From NCBI GenBank assembly GCA_913062525.1, contig CAJXWA010000009.1, positions 1 to 44,245 of the forward strand: a DNA stretch of 44,245 nucleotides. The letters are read 5' to 3'. The position numbers and the translations under genes are program-made. The stretch is from an uncultured Alphaproteobacteria bacterium (GTDB lineage: Bacteria > Pseudomonadota > Alphaproteobacteria > Sneathiellales > Sneathiellaceae). Positions within the stretch are counted from its first letter, which is position 1. Every line of letters begins with the position of its first letter. A model generated the notes under the pieces. It saw only the letters and a list, made by a program, of their open reading frames with translations, did no database searches and was not told where the DNA came from. Shown piece by piece: positions 35,145 to 44,231 of this stretch.

Positions 35145-36032
35145 ATGTTGAAACGCGTTCATTTCGGCCCTTCAGCGTTACCCTATTTGCTGGTTTTACC
35201 GCAAATATTGGTAACTGTGATATTTTTTATGTGGCCTGCCAGCCAAGCGCTATATCAATCTTTACTGGTTGAAGACCCTTTTGGATTGTCTTCAAAATTT
35301 GTTTGGTTTGAAAATTTTGAAGACCTGTTTGCCGATCCGCTCTATTGGGGATCTTTTCAGCGAACTTTCTTTTTCTCCTTCCTGGTCGCCTCACTTTCCA
35401 TGGGATCCGCGTTGTTGCTTGCAGTAATGGCCGATCGGGTGGTTAAAGGCTCAGGTTTATACCGAACACTTCTCATTTGGCCCTATGCTGTTGCTCCGGC
35501 TGCGGCTGGCGCCCTTTGGTTCTTTATGTTTAACCCGACACTTGGAATACTGCCGTATATACTACAATTCATGGGGTATGACTGGAACCATAAGGTGAAC
35601 GGGAACGAGGCAATGGCGCTGGTAATTTTTGCAGCAGCCTGGAAACAAATTGCCTATAATTTCTTGTTCTTCCTTGCAGGACTTCATTCAATTCCGAAAT
35701 CTCTTATTGAGGCAGCCGCAATTGATGGCGCTGGACCTGCGCGAAGGTTTGTGTCGATCGTGTTCCCATTGCTCTCGCCAACGACATTTTTCTTACTTGT
35801 GATTAACGTGGTTTACGCCTTCTTCGAGACCTTTGGTATCGTCGATGCGATTACTTCGGGCGGACCGGCTAACTCGACGCAGATCTTGGTTTATAAAGTT
35901 TATAATGATGGTTTTGTGGGGCTCGATCTTGGTGGGTCAGCGGCTCAATCAGTTATCCTTATGGGAATTGTGATTGGCCTGACCGTTATCCAGTTCAAGT
36001 TTGTCGAGAAGAAGGTGTCTTACAATGATTGA
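35145..36032 (+). CDS. ugpA: UgpA, glycerol-3-phosphate ABC transporter permease
   Basis: A 295-residue inner-membrane permease with six predicted helices and the EAA loop motif ([20 protein letters not shown]). The sequence [20 protein letters not shown] at the start is typical of UgpA-type MalF-family permeases. The frame opens at a TTG (35106) within the upstream hairpin; ATG 35145 is the better start, with an AGG 12 bases upstream. It pairs with UgpE to form the channel. Its end overlaps the ugpE start by eight bases. Confidence 0.94.
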   Translation: MLKRVHFGPSALPYLLVLPQILVTVIFFMWPASQALYQSLLVEDPFGLSSKFVWFENFEDLFADPLYWGSFQRTFFFSFLVASLSMGSALLLAVMADRVVKGSGLYRTLLIWPYAVAPAAAGALWFFMFNPTLGILPYILQFMGYDWNHKVNGNEAMALVIFAAAWKQIAYNFLFFLAGLHSIPKSLIEAAAIDGAGPARRFVSIVFPLLSPTTFFLLVINVVYAFFETFGIVDAITSGGPANSTQILVYKVYNDGFVGLDLGGSAAQSVILMGIVIGLTVIQFKFVEKKVSYND

Positions 36033-36873
36033 GAATAGACCTTTTCTGACGGCCATGGCGCATCTGGTGTTGATCATCGGTGTGTTTGTTGTGGCTTTCC
36101 CGCTTTGGCTAACGTTTGTTGCCGCAAGTCATGATGCTGCCCGTATGTCAGAACTACCATTACCAATTTGGCCTGGTACGCATTTCTTTGAAAATTTGGA
36201 TGTAGTACTGAACGATGGCCTTTGGGGCGGTGATGGCTCGGGCGTTTCCTACATGCTGGTCAACAGTATGATCATGGCAATGATGATCGCTATCGGTAAA
36301 ATTGTTATCTCTCTAATGTCCGCCTTCGCCATCGTGTATTTCCGCTTTCCGTTTCGAATGGGTTTCTTTTGGATGATTTTCCTCACCCTGATGTTACCGG
36401 TTGAGGTGAGGATTTTGCCGACGTTTGAAGTTGTGGCAAATTTGGGAATGCTAGACACTTATTGGGGGCTAACAGTTCCGTTGATCGCTTCTGCGACGGC
36501 AACATTTATGTTCCGCCAAGTGTTTCTGACAGTTCCTGATGAATTGCTGGAGGCTGCCAGGATTGACGGCGCGGGTCCAATTCGTTTCTTCATAGATATT
36601 CTAATTCCCATGTCCCGGACCAATATTGCAGCCTTGTTTGTGATTTTGTTCATTTATGGATGGAATCAATATCTTTGGCCGCTGTTGGTAACAACAGATC
36701 AAGATATGTACACAATTGTCATGCAAATCGGTCGGATGCTGGAGGCAGGAGAATCTGTTCCTCAGTGGCATTTGGTTATGATGACAACATTATTGTCGGT
36801 TTTGCCACCAGTGGCAGTCGTCGTATTCATGCAGAGGCTTTTTGTTCAAGGCCTGACTGAGACTGAAAAGTAA
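36025..36873 (+). CDS. ugpE: UgpE, glycerol-3-phosphate ABC transporter permease
   Basis: A 282-residue MalG-type permease with about six membrane helices and the EAA motif [39 protein letters not shown] is characteristic of UgpE. ATG 36025 (MIENRPF) lies within the end of ugpA and has AGAAGAAGG upstream; a longer frame from TTG 36001 is unlikely. Translation is probably coupled to ugpA. Confidence 0.94.
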   Translation: MIENRPFLTAMAHLVLIIGVFVVAFPLWLTFVAASHDAARMSELPLPIWPGTHFFENLDVVLNDGLWGGDGSGVSYMLVNSMIMAMMIAIGKIVISLMSAFAIVYFRFPFRMGFFWMIFLTLMLPVEVRILPTFEVVANLGMLDTYWGLTVPLIASATATFMFRQVFLTVPDELLEAARIDGAGPIRFFIDILIPMSRTNIAALFVILFIYGWNQYLWPLLVTTDQDMYTIVMQIGRMLEAGESVPQWHLVMMTTLLSVLPPVAVVVFMQRLFVQGLTETEK

Positions 36874-36890
36874 AGATTGAAGGTAACAAA

Positions 36891-37979
36891 ATGGCAAGTG
36901 TTAAGCTTGATAACATCCAGAAAATCTACCCGAACGGTTTTAAGGCCATTCACGGTGTAGATGTTGATGTTAAAGACGGAGAATTCCTGGTTTTGGTCGG
37001 CCCATCTGGGTGCGGTAAATCCACATTACTTCGGATGATCGCAGGTCTTGAAACAGTTTCTGGCGGTGAACTTAAGATCGGCGACAAGATCGTTAATGAT
37101 CTTGAACCATCAAAACGGGACATTGCCATGGTTTTTCAAAACTATGCGCTTTATCCCCACATGACAGTTTACAACAACATGGCATATGGTTTGAAAATCA
37201 TGGGCCTTAGTAAATCCGAAATCGATGAGCGTGTTAAAAACGTTGCGGGAATTTTGGAACTTACTGACGAGCAATTAACGCGCAAACCAAGACAACTCAG
37301 CGGTGGACAGCGCCAGCGAGTTGCCATGGGCCGTGCGATTGTTCGAAAACCAAGTGTGTTTCTCTTCGACGAGCCTTTGTCCAATCTTGACGCAAAGTTG
37401 CGTGTTCAAATGCGGGTAGAGATTAAGCGTCTTCAAGCAAGTCTCGGGATTACCAGTGTCTACGTTACGCACGATCAAGTGGAAGCAATGACCCTTGGAC
37501 ACAGATTGATGGTTCTAAATGAAGGTGTTGTTGAGCAATTGGGAACACCGATTGAGCTTTATGAGCGTCCCGCATCATTATTTGTAGCTGAATTCATTGG
37601 CTCCCCGTCCATGAATATTATGGATGCAAAAATTGGAGCAGAGGGATCAAGTGTCGATATTACAAAGGATATCTCTATCGCAATCACAAGCGATAAACTG
37701 TCAAGTTACGCCGGAAAGGGCGTGAAACTTGGCGTTCGACCAGAGCATCTTGAATTTGCTGAAGGTGATGAAAATGCTCTGCCACTGACAGTAACTTTGG
37801 TTGAGCATTTGGGTGCAGATACGCTTGTTCATGGGCACTTTGGTGATGATAAAACGGATATGACTGTCCGTCGGTCAGGAATATTGAAAGCTGTTCCGGG
37901 CGATCAATTACCCATATCAATCACTCGGAACCATATTCATCTGTTCGATACCAATACAAGCCGCCGAATAGATTTATAA
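36891..37979 (+). CDS. ugpC: UgpC, glycerol-3-phosphate ABC transporter ATPase
   Basis: A 362-residue ATPase subunit of the CUT1/MalK family. Walker A is GPSGCGKS (37-44), the signature [16 protein letters not shown], Walker [17 protein letters not shown] and switch histidine VTHDQ. A C-terminal TOBE-type regulatory domain from about residue 240 includes [13 protein letters not shown] precedes the ATG, 17 bases after ugpE, completing the ugpBAEC operon. Substrate assignment relies on the adjacent UgpB, because UgpC and MalK-type ATPases are very similar. Confidence 0.95.
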   Translation: MASVKLDNIQKIYPNGFKAIHGVDVDVKDGEFLVLVGPSGCGKSTLLRMIAGLETVSGGELKIGDKIVNDLEPSKRDIAMVFQNYALYPHMTVYNNMAYGLKIMGLSKSEIDERVKNVAGILELTDEQLTRKPRQLSGGQRQRVAMGRAIVRKPSVFLFDEPLSNLDAKLRVQMRVEIKRLQASLGITSVYVTHDQVEAMTLGHRLMVLNEGVVEQLGTPIELYERPASLFVAEFIGSPSMNIMDAKIGAEGSSVDITKDISIAITSDKLSSYAGKGVKLGVRPEHLEFAEGDENALPLTVTLVEHLGADTLVHGHFGDDKTDMTVRRSGILKAVPGDQLPISITRNHIHLFDTNTSRRIDL

Positions 37980-38014
37980 GCAAAACCTTCTTATTGGGGG
38001 GAGTGGTATTAATT

Positions 38015-38638
38015 CTAACGAATTGGCCATTTCCCCTTATAAGGTTTGTGAAGGGCTCTCTCAACCAGCTCTAACCGGTCTTGTCCGTAGAACATGTCGT
38101 CACCCACAAAATAGGTTGGTGATCCAAAAACACCCCTGCTAATGGCATCTTCTGTATAGCTTTTATATGTATCTAAAACGCTAGATGTTCTTGCGGCATC
38201 CAGCAAAGGTGCGGGATTGATATCAACGGCGGTGCAGATTGTTTCTAGAGCCTTTACGGACGCTAGATCTGCATCATCGGCCCAATGGGCCCTCATCATT
38301 TCACGGTTTAATCTATCCATATCGCAGCCAGCTGCGTCGGCAGCAATCAGCAGGCAGTTTGAAAGTGTAATGTCATTCCCGTGATGGGTTGGAATACCGT
38401 TCATAATAGGAAGACCGCGATGTTCAGCCCAGCGAGTGATCTCGCGGCCAAAGAAATAATCTTTATGAAATTGGCTACGCTCGGCGAAGCTTTGTGATCC
38501 GGCGGCAGGCATTACGGCACGAAGGTCAACTGGCTTATAGATAATCTTGGCACCAGTTCGCGCTGCGATAGCCGCGAGTTCGGATGATCCTAGATAGGCA
38601 AAAGCAGAGTATGAGGCGAAAAAATATTCGATTTCCAT
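38015..38638 (-). CDS. 2-hydroxychromene-2-carboxylate isomerase / kappa-class GST-like protein
   Basis: A 207-residue DsbA-fold protein of the HCCA isomerase/kappa glutathione S-transferase family. The N-terminal MEIEYFFASYSAFAYLG carries the serines (Ser9, Ser11) expected near the glutathione thiol. VFGSPTYFVGDDMFYGQDRLE near the C-terminus is the cis-Pro and product-site region. The longer frame from 38686 overlaps glpK and is rejected; ATG 38638 has AGGA seven bases upstream. It lies eight bases after glpK and probably belongs to a glpR-glpK-gst unit. No aromatic-degradation genes are near, so a general glutathione-dependent role is more likely than naphthalene breakdown. Confidence 0.88.
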   Translation of the reverse strand: MEIEYFFASYSAFAYLGSSELAAIAARTGAKIIYKPVDLRAVMPAAGSQSFAERSQFHKDYFFGREITRWAEHRGLPIMNGIPTHHGNDITLSNCLLIAADAAGCDMDRLNREMMRAHWADDADLASVKALETICTAVDINPAPLLDAARTSSVLDTYKSYTEDAISRGVFGSPTYFVGDDMFYGQDRLELVERALHKPYKGKWPIR

Positions 38639-38646
38639 GGGACGTC

Positions 38647-40137
38647 CTATTGCGTTGTTAATGTGCGTGACACGGCATCTTGCCAACGGGCGTAAGCTGC
38701 ATCTCTAGTCTCTTGAGGCATTGCTGGTGAGTACCGTGTTTCACGGCCCCATGATTTTGCAAATTCTTCCGGTTCTGGATAAAAACCAACAGCAAGGCCT
38801 GCAAGGTATGCGGCTCCCAAGGCTGTTGTCTCCAAAATTGTGGGGCGATCAACAGGGGCGCCCAGTAAATCTGAAAGCCGTTGCATGGTCCAATTGGAGG
38901 CGACCATTCCGCCATCAACTCGCAATACTGTTGACATATCTTCGCCAATGTCCGCTTTCATGGCATTGAGTAAGTCACGGGTTTGATAGCAAACACTTTC
39001 AAGTGCTGCTTTCGAGAGTTCAGCTGGGCCCGTTGCGCGGGTCAGGCCGAATATGGCTCCCCGGCAGTTCGCGTCCCAGTAAGGTGCGCCAAGGCCAACA
39101 AAGGCTGGCACCATGATAACATTTTGCTCATCATCTGCGGCTGCGGCCAACGCGCCTGACTGGCTAGCCTCTTCAATAATCCCAAGACCATCTCGCAGCC
39201 ATTGGACTGCCGAACCCGCGACGAAAATCGATCCTTCCAAGGCGTATGTCGGTTTCCCATCAAGCTGATAGGCGATGGTTGTTAGCAGCTTGTTGTTCGA
39301 CTTCACCGGTTTGGGTCCAGTGTTGAGCAGCGCAAAGCAACCTGTCCCATATGTGGATTTCATCATTCCGGGCTCAAAACAGGCTTGGCCAATGGTGGCC
39401 GCTTGTTGATCGCCTGCGATCCCTGTAATCTTCGTTGTGCCGCCAAGTAGTTTTGGATCAAGATCGCCAAACTCTGCAGAACAGTCTTTGACTTCTGGAA
39501 GTAGTGAGGCCGGAATATTAAGGGCGTCAAGAAGGTCTTGTGACCATGCGCCTTCATGAATGTCATAAATCAGGGTGCGGCTGGCGTTAGTGGCGTCGGT
39601 GGCATGAACTCTACCGCCAGTTAAACGCCATAACAGGAAGCAATCGACAGTGCCAAAGGCAAGTTCCCCGGCTTCCGCTTTTGCGCGCGCGCCTTCTACG
39701 TTATTCAAAAGCCAATTGATCTTTGTACCGGAAAAATATGGATCAAGTAACAAGCCTGTTTTATCGGTGAACAGAGGCTCCAACCCAGAGGCCTTTAGCT
39801 GATCGCAATAATCTGCGGTTCGCCGGTCCTGCCAAACAATAGCGTTATAAATAGGTTTTCCGGTTTTCCGGTCCCAGATTATTGTCGTCTCGCGCTGGTT
39901 AGTGATGCCAATCGCGGCCACATCATCAATTGTCGCATTGGCTTTTTCAAGTGCCCCTTTGCAAGTGGAAAGGGTGCTTTCCCAGATATCCGCAGGGTCA
40001 TGTTCAACCCACCCTGAGGAGGGGAAATGTTGGGTGAATTCCTGCTGATCAGTTGCGACTATATTTGTTGATTGATCAAATAAGATTGCTCGTGACGATG
40101 TGGTGCCTTGATCGATTGCCAGTATAAAGCGTGACAT
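38647..40137 (-). CDS. glpK: Glycerol kinase
   Basis: A 496-residue FGGY-family kinase that phosphorylates glycerol to sn-glycerol 3-phosphate with ATP. Motifs include the phosphate-binding [15 protein letters not shown] near the N-terminus, [48 protein letters not shown] and the C-terminal [11 protein letters not shown]. Length matches bacterial GlpK. AAGGA nine bases upstream supports the ATG. It lies downstream of glpR on the same strand, separated by 99 bases that hold a candidate GlpR site, so it may have its own regulated promoter. No glycerol facilitator (glpF) is in the window. Confidence 0.97.
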   Translation of the reverse strand: MSRFILAIDQGTTSSRAILFDQSTNIVATDQQEFTQHFPSSGWVEHDPADIWESTLSTCKGALEKANATIDDVAAIGITNQRETTIIWDRKTGKPIYNAIVWQDRRTADYCDQLKASGLEPLFTDKTGLLLDPYFSGTKINWLLNNVEGARAKAEAGELAFGTVDCFLLWRLTGGRVHATDATNASRTLIYDIHEGAWSQDLLDALNIPASLLPEVKDCSAEFGDLDPKLLGGTTKITGIAGDQQAATIGQACFEPGMMKSTYGTGCFALLNTGPKPVKSNNKLLTTIAYQLDGKPTYALEGSIFVAGSAVQWLRDGLGIIEEASQSGALAAAADDEQNVIMVPAFVGLGAPYWDANCRGAIFGLTRATGPAELSKAALESVCYQTRDLLNAMKADIGEDMSTVLRVDGGMVASNWTMQRLSDLLGAPVDRPTILETTALGAAYLAGLAVGFYPEPEEFAKSWGRETRYSPAMPQETRDAAYARWQDAVSRTLTTQ

Positions 40138-40199
40138 TTAGTTGAATCCTTCCCTGACACTTATTTTTCATTGTTTCGATTTTAGCAGCTACGGCTGAA

Positions 40200-40218
40200 A
40201 AAATGAAAGTAAATGAAA
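40200..40218 (-). promoter_or_regulatory. Candidate GlpR operator before glpK
   Basis: On the minus strand this reads TTTCATTTACTTTCATTTT, an exact match to the TTTCR-N6-TTCRTTTT pattern that occurs twice before glpD. It is 63 bases upstream of the glpK ATG, between glpR and glpK. Confidence 0.55.
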
Positions 40219-40236
40219 ATAAAAATCTGCGTTTTT

Positions 40237-41028
40237 TTAACTATTCAGACTTGGTAGGGAAATATTCTCTGTGATTTTGACGATGACGTCATTCTCTGTA
40301 CATATGGTCTGTAATTTAGCGGGAAGTGGTTTGTCCGTGACCACATAATCCATCTGCGCCAAATGTCCAATTCGGACAGGAGCGGACCTCTCAAGCTTCA
40401 TGCTATCAACCACAAGGATTGTCTGTCTTGCATTGTCGATGATGGCTTGAGCCACTTTAACTTCACGGTAATCGTAATCAAGTAAAGAGCCATCTTCATC
40501 TATGGCAGAGGCGCCAATAACTGCATAGTCCACTTTAAATTGCTTGATGAAATCAACGGTGGCTTCACCAATAACGCCGCCATCTGTTGGCCGGACAACA
40601 CCGCCGGCAACAATGACTTCAAAACCCGGCGTGCCTGAAAGGATATTGACCACATTAATGTTGTTCGTAATTGCCATCATTCCTTCTTTACCGCGAAGGC
40701 CAATGGCAACTTGTTCCGTTGTGGTTCCAATATTGATTAGTAACGTGCAGTTGTCAGGGATCAGGGACGCTGCTAAAATTCCAATGTGCCGCTTTTCTTC
40801 GACCGCAAGCAACCGGCGCGCTTCATATTCGAAATTTTTGACACCGGAAGATAAAACTGCGCCGCCATGAACCCGTTGCAATAAATCTTGCTCACCAAGT
40901 TCATTGAGGTCTTTTCGAATTGTTTGGGGGGAGACATTGAAAAGTTCCGCAAGGTCTTCAACACCAACGCGGCCGTCTTGACGAAGCATATTCATTATGT
41001 CTGCCTGACGCGGGCTGATCACTTCCAT
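40237..41028 (-). CDS. glpR: GlpR, DeoR-family glycerol-3-phosphate regulon repressor
   Basis: A 263-residue DeoR-family repressor. The N-terminal helix-turn-helix (about 6-56, LAELFNVSPQTIRKDLNEL and LLQRVHGGAV) is the family signature. The C-terminal sugar-phosphate-sensing domain contains INIGTTTEQVA and DYAVIGASAIDEDGSLLDYD, matching GlpR. Glycerol 3-phosphate should relieve repression. TGAGG precedes the ATG. It is adjacent to glpK and near ugpBAEC and glpD. The shared motif upstream of glpD, glpK and possibly ugpB is the probable operator. Confidence 0.93.
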   Translation of the reverse strand: MEVISPRQADIMNMLRQDGRVGVEDLAELFNVSPQTIRKDLNELGEQDLLQRVHGGAVLSSGVKNFEYEARRLLAVEEKRHIGILAASLIPDNCTLLINIGTTTEQVAIGLRGKEGMMAITNNINVVNILSGTPGFEVIVAGGVVRPTDGGVIGEATVDFIKQFKVDYAVIGASAIDEDGSLLDYDYREVKVAQAIIDNARQTILVVDSMKLERSAPVRIGHLAQMDYVVTDKPLPAKLQTICTENDVIVKITENISLPSLNS

Positions 41029-41207
41029 CGTAGCCTCATTATTAGTTGATTATTTCGACTCCTTTTTTTAACCGAAAGCCCCTCCTTGTTCAATATAATT
41101 CGAGGCTTAATTGCCTTTGCATTTATTAGCGGTAGGTGTGTTTTCTGCCCAATTGTGAATGATGTTATTATGTAGTTGATCTTTAGCAGTCAGAACTTTT
41201 AAATGTC

Positions 41208-41220
41208 TGACTTAAAGTCA
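41208..41220. promoter_or_regulatory. 13-bp palindrome in the aldo/keto reductase leader
   Basis: TGACTTAAAGTCA is a perfect palindrome (6-bp arms, central A) just before the AAGGA ribosome-binding site of the next gene. It could be an operator or a small RNA hairpin near the ribosome-binding site. Confidence 0.3.
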
Positions 41221-41238
41221 AAAAAAGGAATGCTAATA

Positions 41239-42231
41239 ATGCAAAACCGCAAAATCGCAAATTTTGAAGTCTCGAACATTGGCCTTGGATGTATGAACCT
41301 GTCTTATGGTTATGGACCGGGACCTGAAGAGGAATATTGTGTTCGCCTACTTAATGATGCGTTGGATGCAGGTTATACGTTGATTGATACTGCTGCCCTT
41401 TATGGATTTGGTGAAAATGAAAAGTTGGTCGGCAAGGCTATCCGGTCCAGACGTGATGAATTTGTCCTTTCTAGCAAATGCGGTTTGCGCGGAAACGCTG
41501 ATGGTCTTCGTGAAATAAATGGGCGACCGGACGTTATTAAGGAGACTTGTGAGCAATCCCTGTCTCGTTTAGGTGTCGATGTTATCGATTTATATTATCT
41601 CCATCGCCTTGATCATAAAGTTCCGGTTGAGGATAGCGTCGGTGCGTTATCTGATCTTGTCGCTGAAGGGAAAATTCGAGAAGTGGGTTTGTCGGAAGTC
41701 TCTGCTGATACAATCCGGCGCGCTCATAAAGTTCATCCAATTGCCGCTGTGCAAACCGAGTATTCTTTGTGGACACGCAACCCTGAAATTGGCTCACTTG
41801 CAGCTTGCAAGGAAATTGGCGCTGCGTTTGTGGCCTTCAGTCCTGTGGGCCGAAAGTTTTTAACCGGCACATTGCAAGATGTGTCAAATTTCTCAAAAAC
41901 TGACATTCGTTATTCCATGCCGCGTTTCCAAGCAGAGGCGTACGAGAAAAATCTGGAATTGCTCGAAGAATATGCAAACCTTGCAGCCGAAACAGGTTGT
42001 TCCATGGCACAATTAGCTTTGGCATGGTTGCTGGCAAAAGAGCCGCATATTATTCCTATTCCGGGAACAACATCAATTGAACATATGATTGAAAATGCGG
42101 GCGCTTCCGCCGTGGAAGTGAGCGGCGAAGTTATGGCATGTTTGGACAAATTGATTAATCAGGAAACGGTGACCGGTGCGCGCTATGACGTGGGTGCGCA
42201 ACGGTCAATTGATACTGAAGAATTTGCGTAA
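41239..42231 (+). CDS. Aldo/keto reductase
   Basis: A 330-residue NADPH-dependent aldo/keto reductase of the YghZ/IolS-like group. The catalytic tetrad is seen in LIDTAALYG (Asp and Tyr), LSSKCG (Lys) and YYLHRLD (His). The C-terminal cofactor motif is IPIPGTTSIEHMIEN. ATG 41239 is preferred to 41203 because AAGGA lies nine bases upstream and the protein then begins MQNRKIANFEVSNIGLG, the normal strand. The substrate is unknown. It is divergent from glpR, so a link to glyceraldehyde or dihydroxyacetone reduction is possible but only by position. Confidence 0.91.
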   Translation: MQNRKIANFEVSNIGLGCMNLSYGYGPGPEEEYCVRLLNDALDAGYTLIDTAALYGFGENEKLVGKAIRSRRDEFVLSSKCGLRGNADGLREINGRPDVIKETCEQSLSRLGVDVIDLYYLHRLDHKVPVEDSVGALSDLVAEGKIREVGLSEVSADTIRRAHKVHPIAAVQTEYSLWTRNPEIGSLAACKEIGAAFVAFSPVGRKFLTGTLQDVSNFSKTDIRYSMPRFQAEAYEKNLELLEEYANLAAETGCSMAQLALAWLLAKEPHIIPIPGTTSIEHMIENAGASAVEVSGEVMACLDKLINQETVTGARYDVGAQRSIDTEEFA

Positions 42232-42232
42232 A

Positions 42233-43246
42233 TCAGGCGTTAAGGTCGAACACATCTGCTAAAAGTTCATAGGACTTACAACGGGCTTCGAAGCTGTGGG
42301 TGATGGTAACAACCACGGCTTCGTTCACTTCATACCGCGAAAGCGTATCGAGTAATTTTTTTCGAACAGTTGCAGGGCTTCCAATTATGTTACGGCGTTG
42401 ATGGAACTTGCGCCGGGCCTCTTCTTGTGGTGTGTAGGTGTGTGCCAAGGCCTCATCCACAGTTGGAACTGGACCAATATGGCCGGTATCTAAACGTGTC
42501 CGCCATAGATCACGGCTGGCCGCAAGACGCATAGCTTCTTCATCTGTATCGGCGCAGATCAGAAAAATACCAATATTGCCCTCAGGAGACTGGGATACAG
42601 TGGATGGCTCGAAACCATCCCGGTACATCTTCATAATTTGCGGGCCTTGCTCGTCTGTAATGAAGTGAGCGAATGAAAATGGCGTTCCAAAATGCGCTGC
42701 CATCTGAGCGGATTGATCGCTACTACCGAGCATCCAAATGTCAGGTGTTTTTTCAGGAACTGGTGTTGCATGAACTTGTGCAAGGGGGTGGCCGTCGGGT
42801 AAGTCATCGGCTAGAAAAGACATTAGGTCCTGAACCTGTGACGGGTATTCACGAGGTCCCCTCGGCTGGTTTCCATAAGCAAGCGCGTGGGCCGTGATTT
42901 GATCGCTGCCTGGCGCACGACCGATGCCAAGATCAATGCGGCCTGGATACAGGGTTTCTAGAAAATTGAATATTTCAGCGATTTTGTAAGGAGAATAGTG
43001 GGATAGCATCACCCCACCAGATCCTAATCTGATGTTTTTGGTTTCTGCGCCAAGGCGCGCCAAAAGTATTTCCGGCGCGGACCCCGTGAGGCCTGTTGAA
43101 TTGTGATGTTCGGCAACCCAGTATCTGTAATACCCAAGTTTGTCAGTTAGTTTTGCAAGCTCAATGGTTTCTTCAATAGCTGTTTTTGCAGAATAACCTG
43201 AACGAACAGGAGATTGATCGAGAACCGATAGGCGAATGTTTTTCAT
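42233..43246 (-). CDS. Luciferase-like (LLM-class) flavin oxidoreductase
   Basis: A 337-residue FMN-dependent monooxygenase-like protein of the bacterial luciferase superfamily. Typical motifs are RLSVLDQSPVRSGYSA at the N-terminus, YYRYWVAEHHN, LGSGGVMLSHYSPYKIAE and YPGRIDLGIGRAPGSD, as in the YhbW/alkanal-monooxygenase-like group. Substrate and reductase partner are not evident. It converges with the aldo/keto reductase, separated by one base. The ribosome-binding site before the ATG is weak. Confidence 0.92.
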   Translation of the reverse strand: MKNIRLSVLDQSPVRSGYSAKTAIEETIELAKLTDKLGYYRYWVAEHHNSTGLTGSAPEILLARLGAETKNIRLGSGGVMLSHYSPYKIAEIFNFLETLYPGRIDLGIGRAPGSDQITAHALAYGNQPRGPREYPSQVQDLMSFLADDLPDGHPLAQVHATPVPEKTPDIWMLGSSDQSAQMAAHFGTPFSFAHFITDEQGPQIMKMYRDGFEPSTVSQSPEGNIGIFLICADTDEEAMRLAASRDLWRTRLDTGHIGPVPTVDEALAHTYTPQEEARRKFHQRRNIIGSPATVRKKLLDTLSRYEVNEAVVVTITHSFEARCKSYELLADVFDLNA

Positions 43247-43403
43247 GAGCTCATTTCTTTTCTTTTGCGCGCCAGAACGAACATCCTACGCAGTGGTCAG
43301 CTTGTCAACGCGCTTCTTTTTCAAGTGTCTAATTACATAAAAAACTGGTCGCAGTATCAAATTAATTTTATGATGTGGCTCAAATCTATTGGGGGAAAAA
43401 TCT

Positions 43404-43946
43404 ATGCGAAAGATATTGGGATTGTTAGGTGTCGCTGTCTGTATGGTAGCACATATTTCTGCTGTTAGTGCGGATGTAAGCATTAAGGCGTTTGAAGGTT
43501 TTTGGGAAGGCAGCGCGATTTCAAAAAGCGAAACAAGTGTGACCTTCCCCATCAGTAGCCGGGACCTAGATGTGGTTATTCGTCCTAATACAAAAGGGGG
43601 CTTTTTAATTACATGGCGAACATTGCAACGGCAAAAAGGTGTGCCTGGACAGCCTGAAGCTGTCTTGAAAGAGACGACACGGACATATGCTCCCACGGGT
43701 GATGGAAAAATTTGGAAGGCCGTATCTTCCAAAGGCCTTCATGAAGGAGGTGCGGTTTCTTGGGCATCTTTGCAAGGGCAAGCTTTGAAAATCTATTCAA
43801 TGGCGCTGCTTAAAAATGGTAGTTACGACATGCTTATTTATTCTCGAACCCTAACTGGTTTGAACATGAAACTTAAATTTACATCGCTTCGGGACGGAGA
43901 GGTTCGCCGGACAGCCAGCGGAACATTAATCAAAAGCGGCAAATGA
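43404..43946 (+). CDS. Hypothetical exported protein
   Basis: A 180-residue protein I do not recognise. The N-terminus is a clear signal peptide (MRKILGLLGVAVCMVAHISAVSADV, cleavage near residue 24). The mature part begins IKAFEGFWEGSAIS and is rich in alternating beta-like segments (FLITWRTLQ, MKLKFTSLRD). The FWEG start recalls small secreted beta-barrel proteins, but I cannot name a family. The start is ATG 43404 with GGGGGA upstream; TTG 43389 is in frame but overlaps that site. It is monocistronic, with its own terminator. Confidence 0.75.
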   Translation: MRKILGLLGVAVCMVAHISAVSADVSIKAFEGFWEGSAISKSETSVTFPISSRDLDVVIRPNTKGGFLITWRTLQRQKGVPGQPEAVLKETTRTYAPTGDGKIWKAVSSKGLHEGGAVSWASLQGQALKIYSMALLKNGSYDMLIYSRTLTGLNMKLKFTSLRDGEVRRTASGTLIKSGK

Positions 43947-43973
43947 CCCGTAATCTTAAGTCAAGATTGTGGG
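43947..43973 (+). terminator. Terminator of the exported-protein gene
   Basis: An 11-bp stem (43947-43957 with 43963-43973, two wobble pairs) and a five-base loop immediately after the stop codon, followed by TTT. A short T-tract makes it moderately convincing. Confidence 0.65.
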
Positions 43974-44023
43974 TTTACAGATGATTCTGTCTAAGTATAA
44001 GTCCACATTTTAACAGAGATAGT

Positions 44024-44210
44024 AAAACACCTGATTTTGAAGAAAAAAACCAAAATTACTTGAGGTTTTGGTCATATAATATGACTAAATCTGGGTTGAA
44101 TTCGGTTAATTCAACCAACTCTTTGGCAGCGTTTGACAAAAGCTGGTGAATTGTTACGAATAGGCAATTCAAATTATTCTGGCATGTGCGTCCTACAGGA
44201 AAACACCTGA
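44024..44210. promoter_or_regulatory. Leader of a truncated downstream gene with several repeats
   Basis: Contains AAAACACCTGA twice (44024-44034 and 44200-44210). A 15-bp near-perfect palindrome GTCATATAATATGAC lies at 44071-44085 (7-bp arms), and a perfect 9-bp inverted repeat GGTTGAATT / AATTCAACC at 44094-44102 and 44108-44116. An ACCAAAA / TTTTGGT pair flanks 44049-44072. This looks like a regulated promoter region for the gene starting at 44232. Confidence 0.45.
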
Positions 44211-44231
44211 ACGGGACCAAGGGGAAAAGTT

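Noticed and set aside
43265-43468. 67-residue plus-strand open frame before the exported protein
   Set aside because: Covers the promoter region and the start of the better-supported exported-protein gene in another frame.
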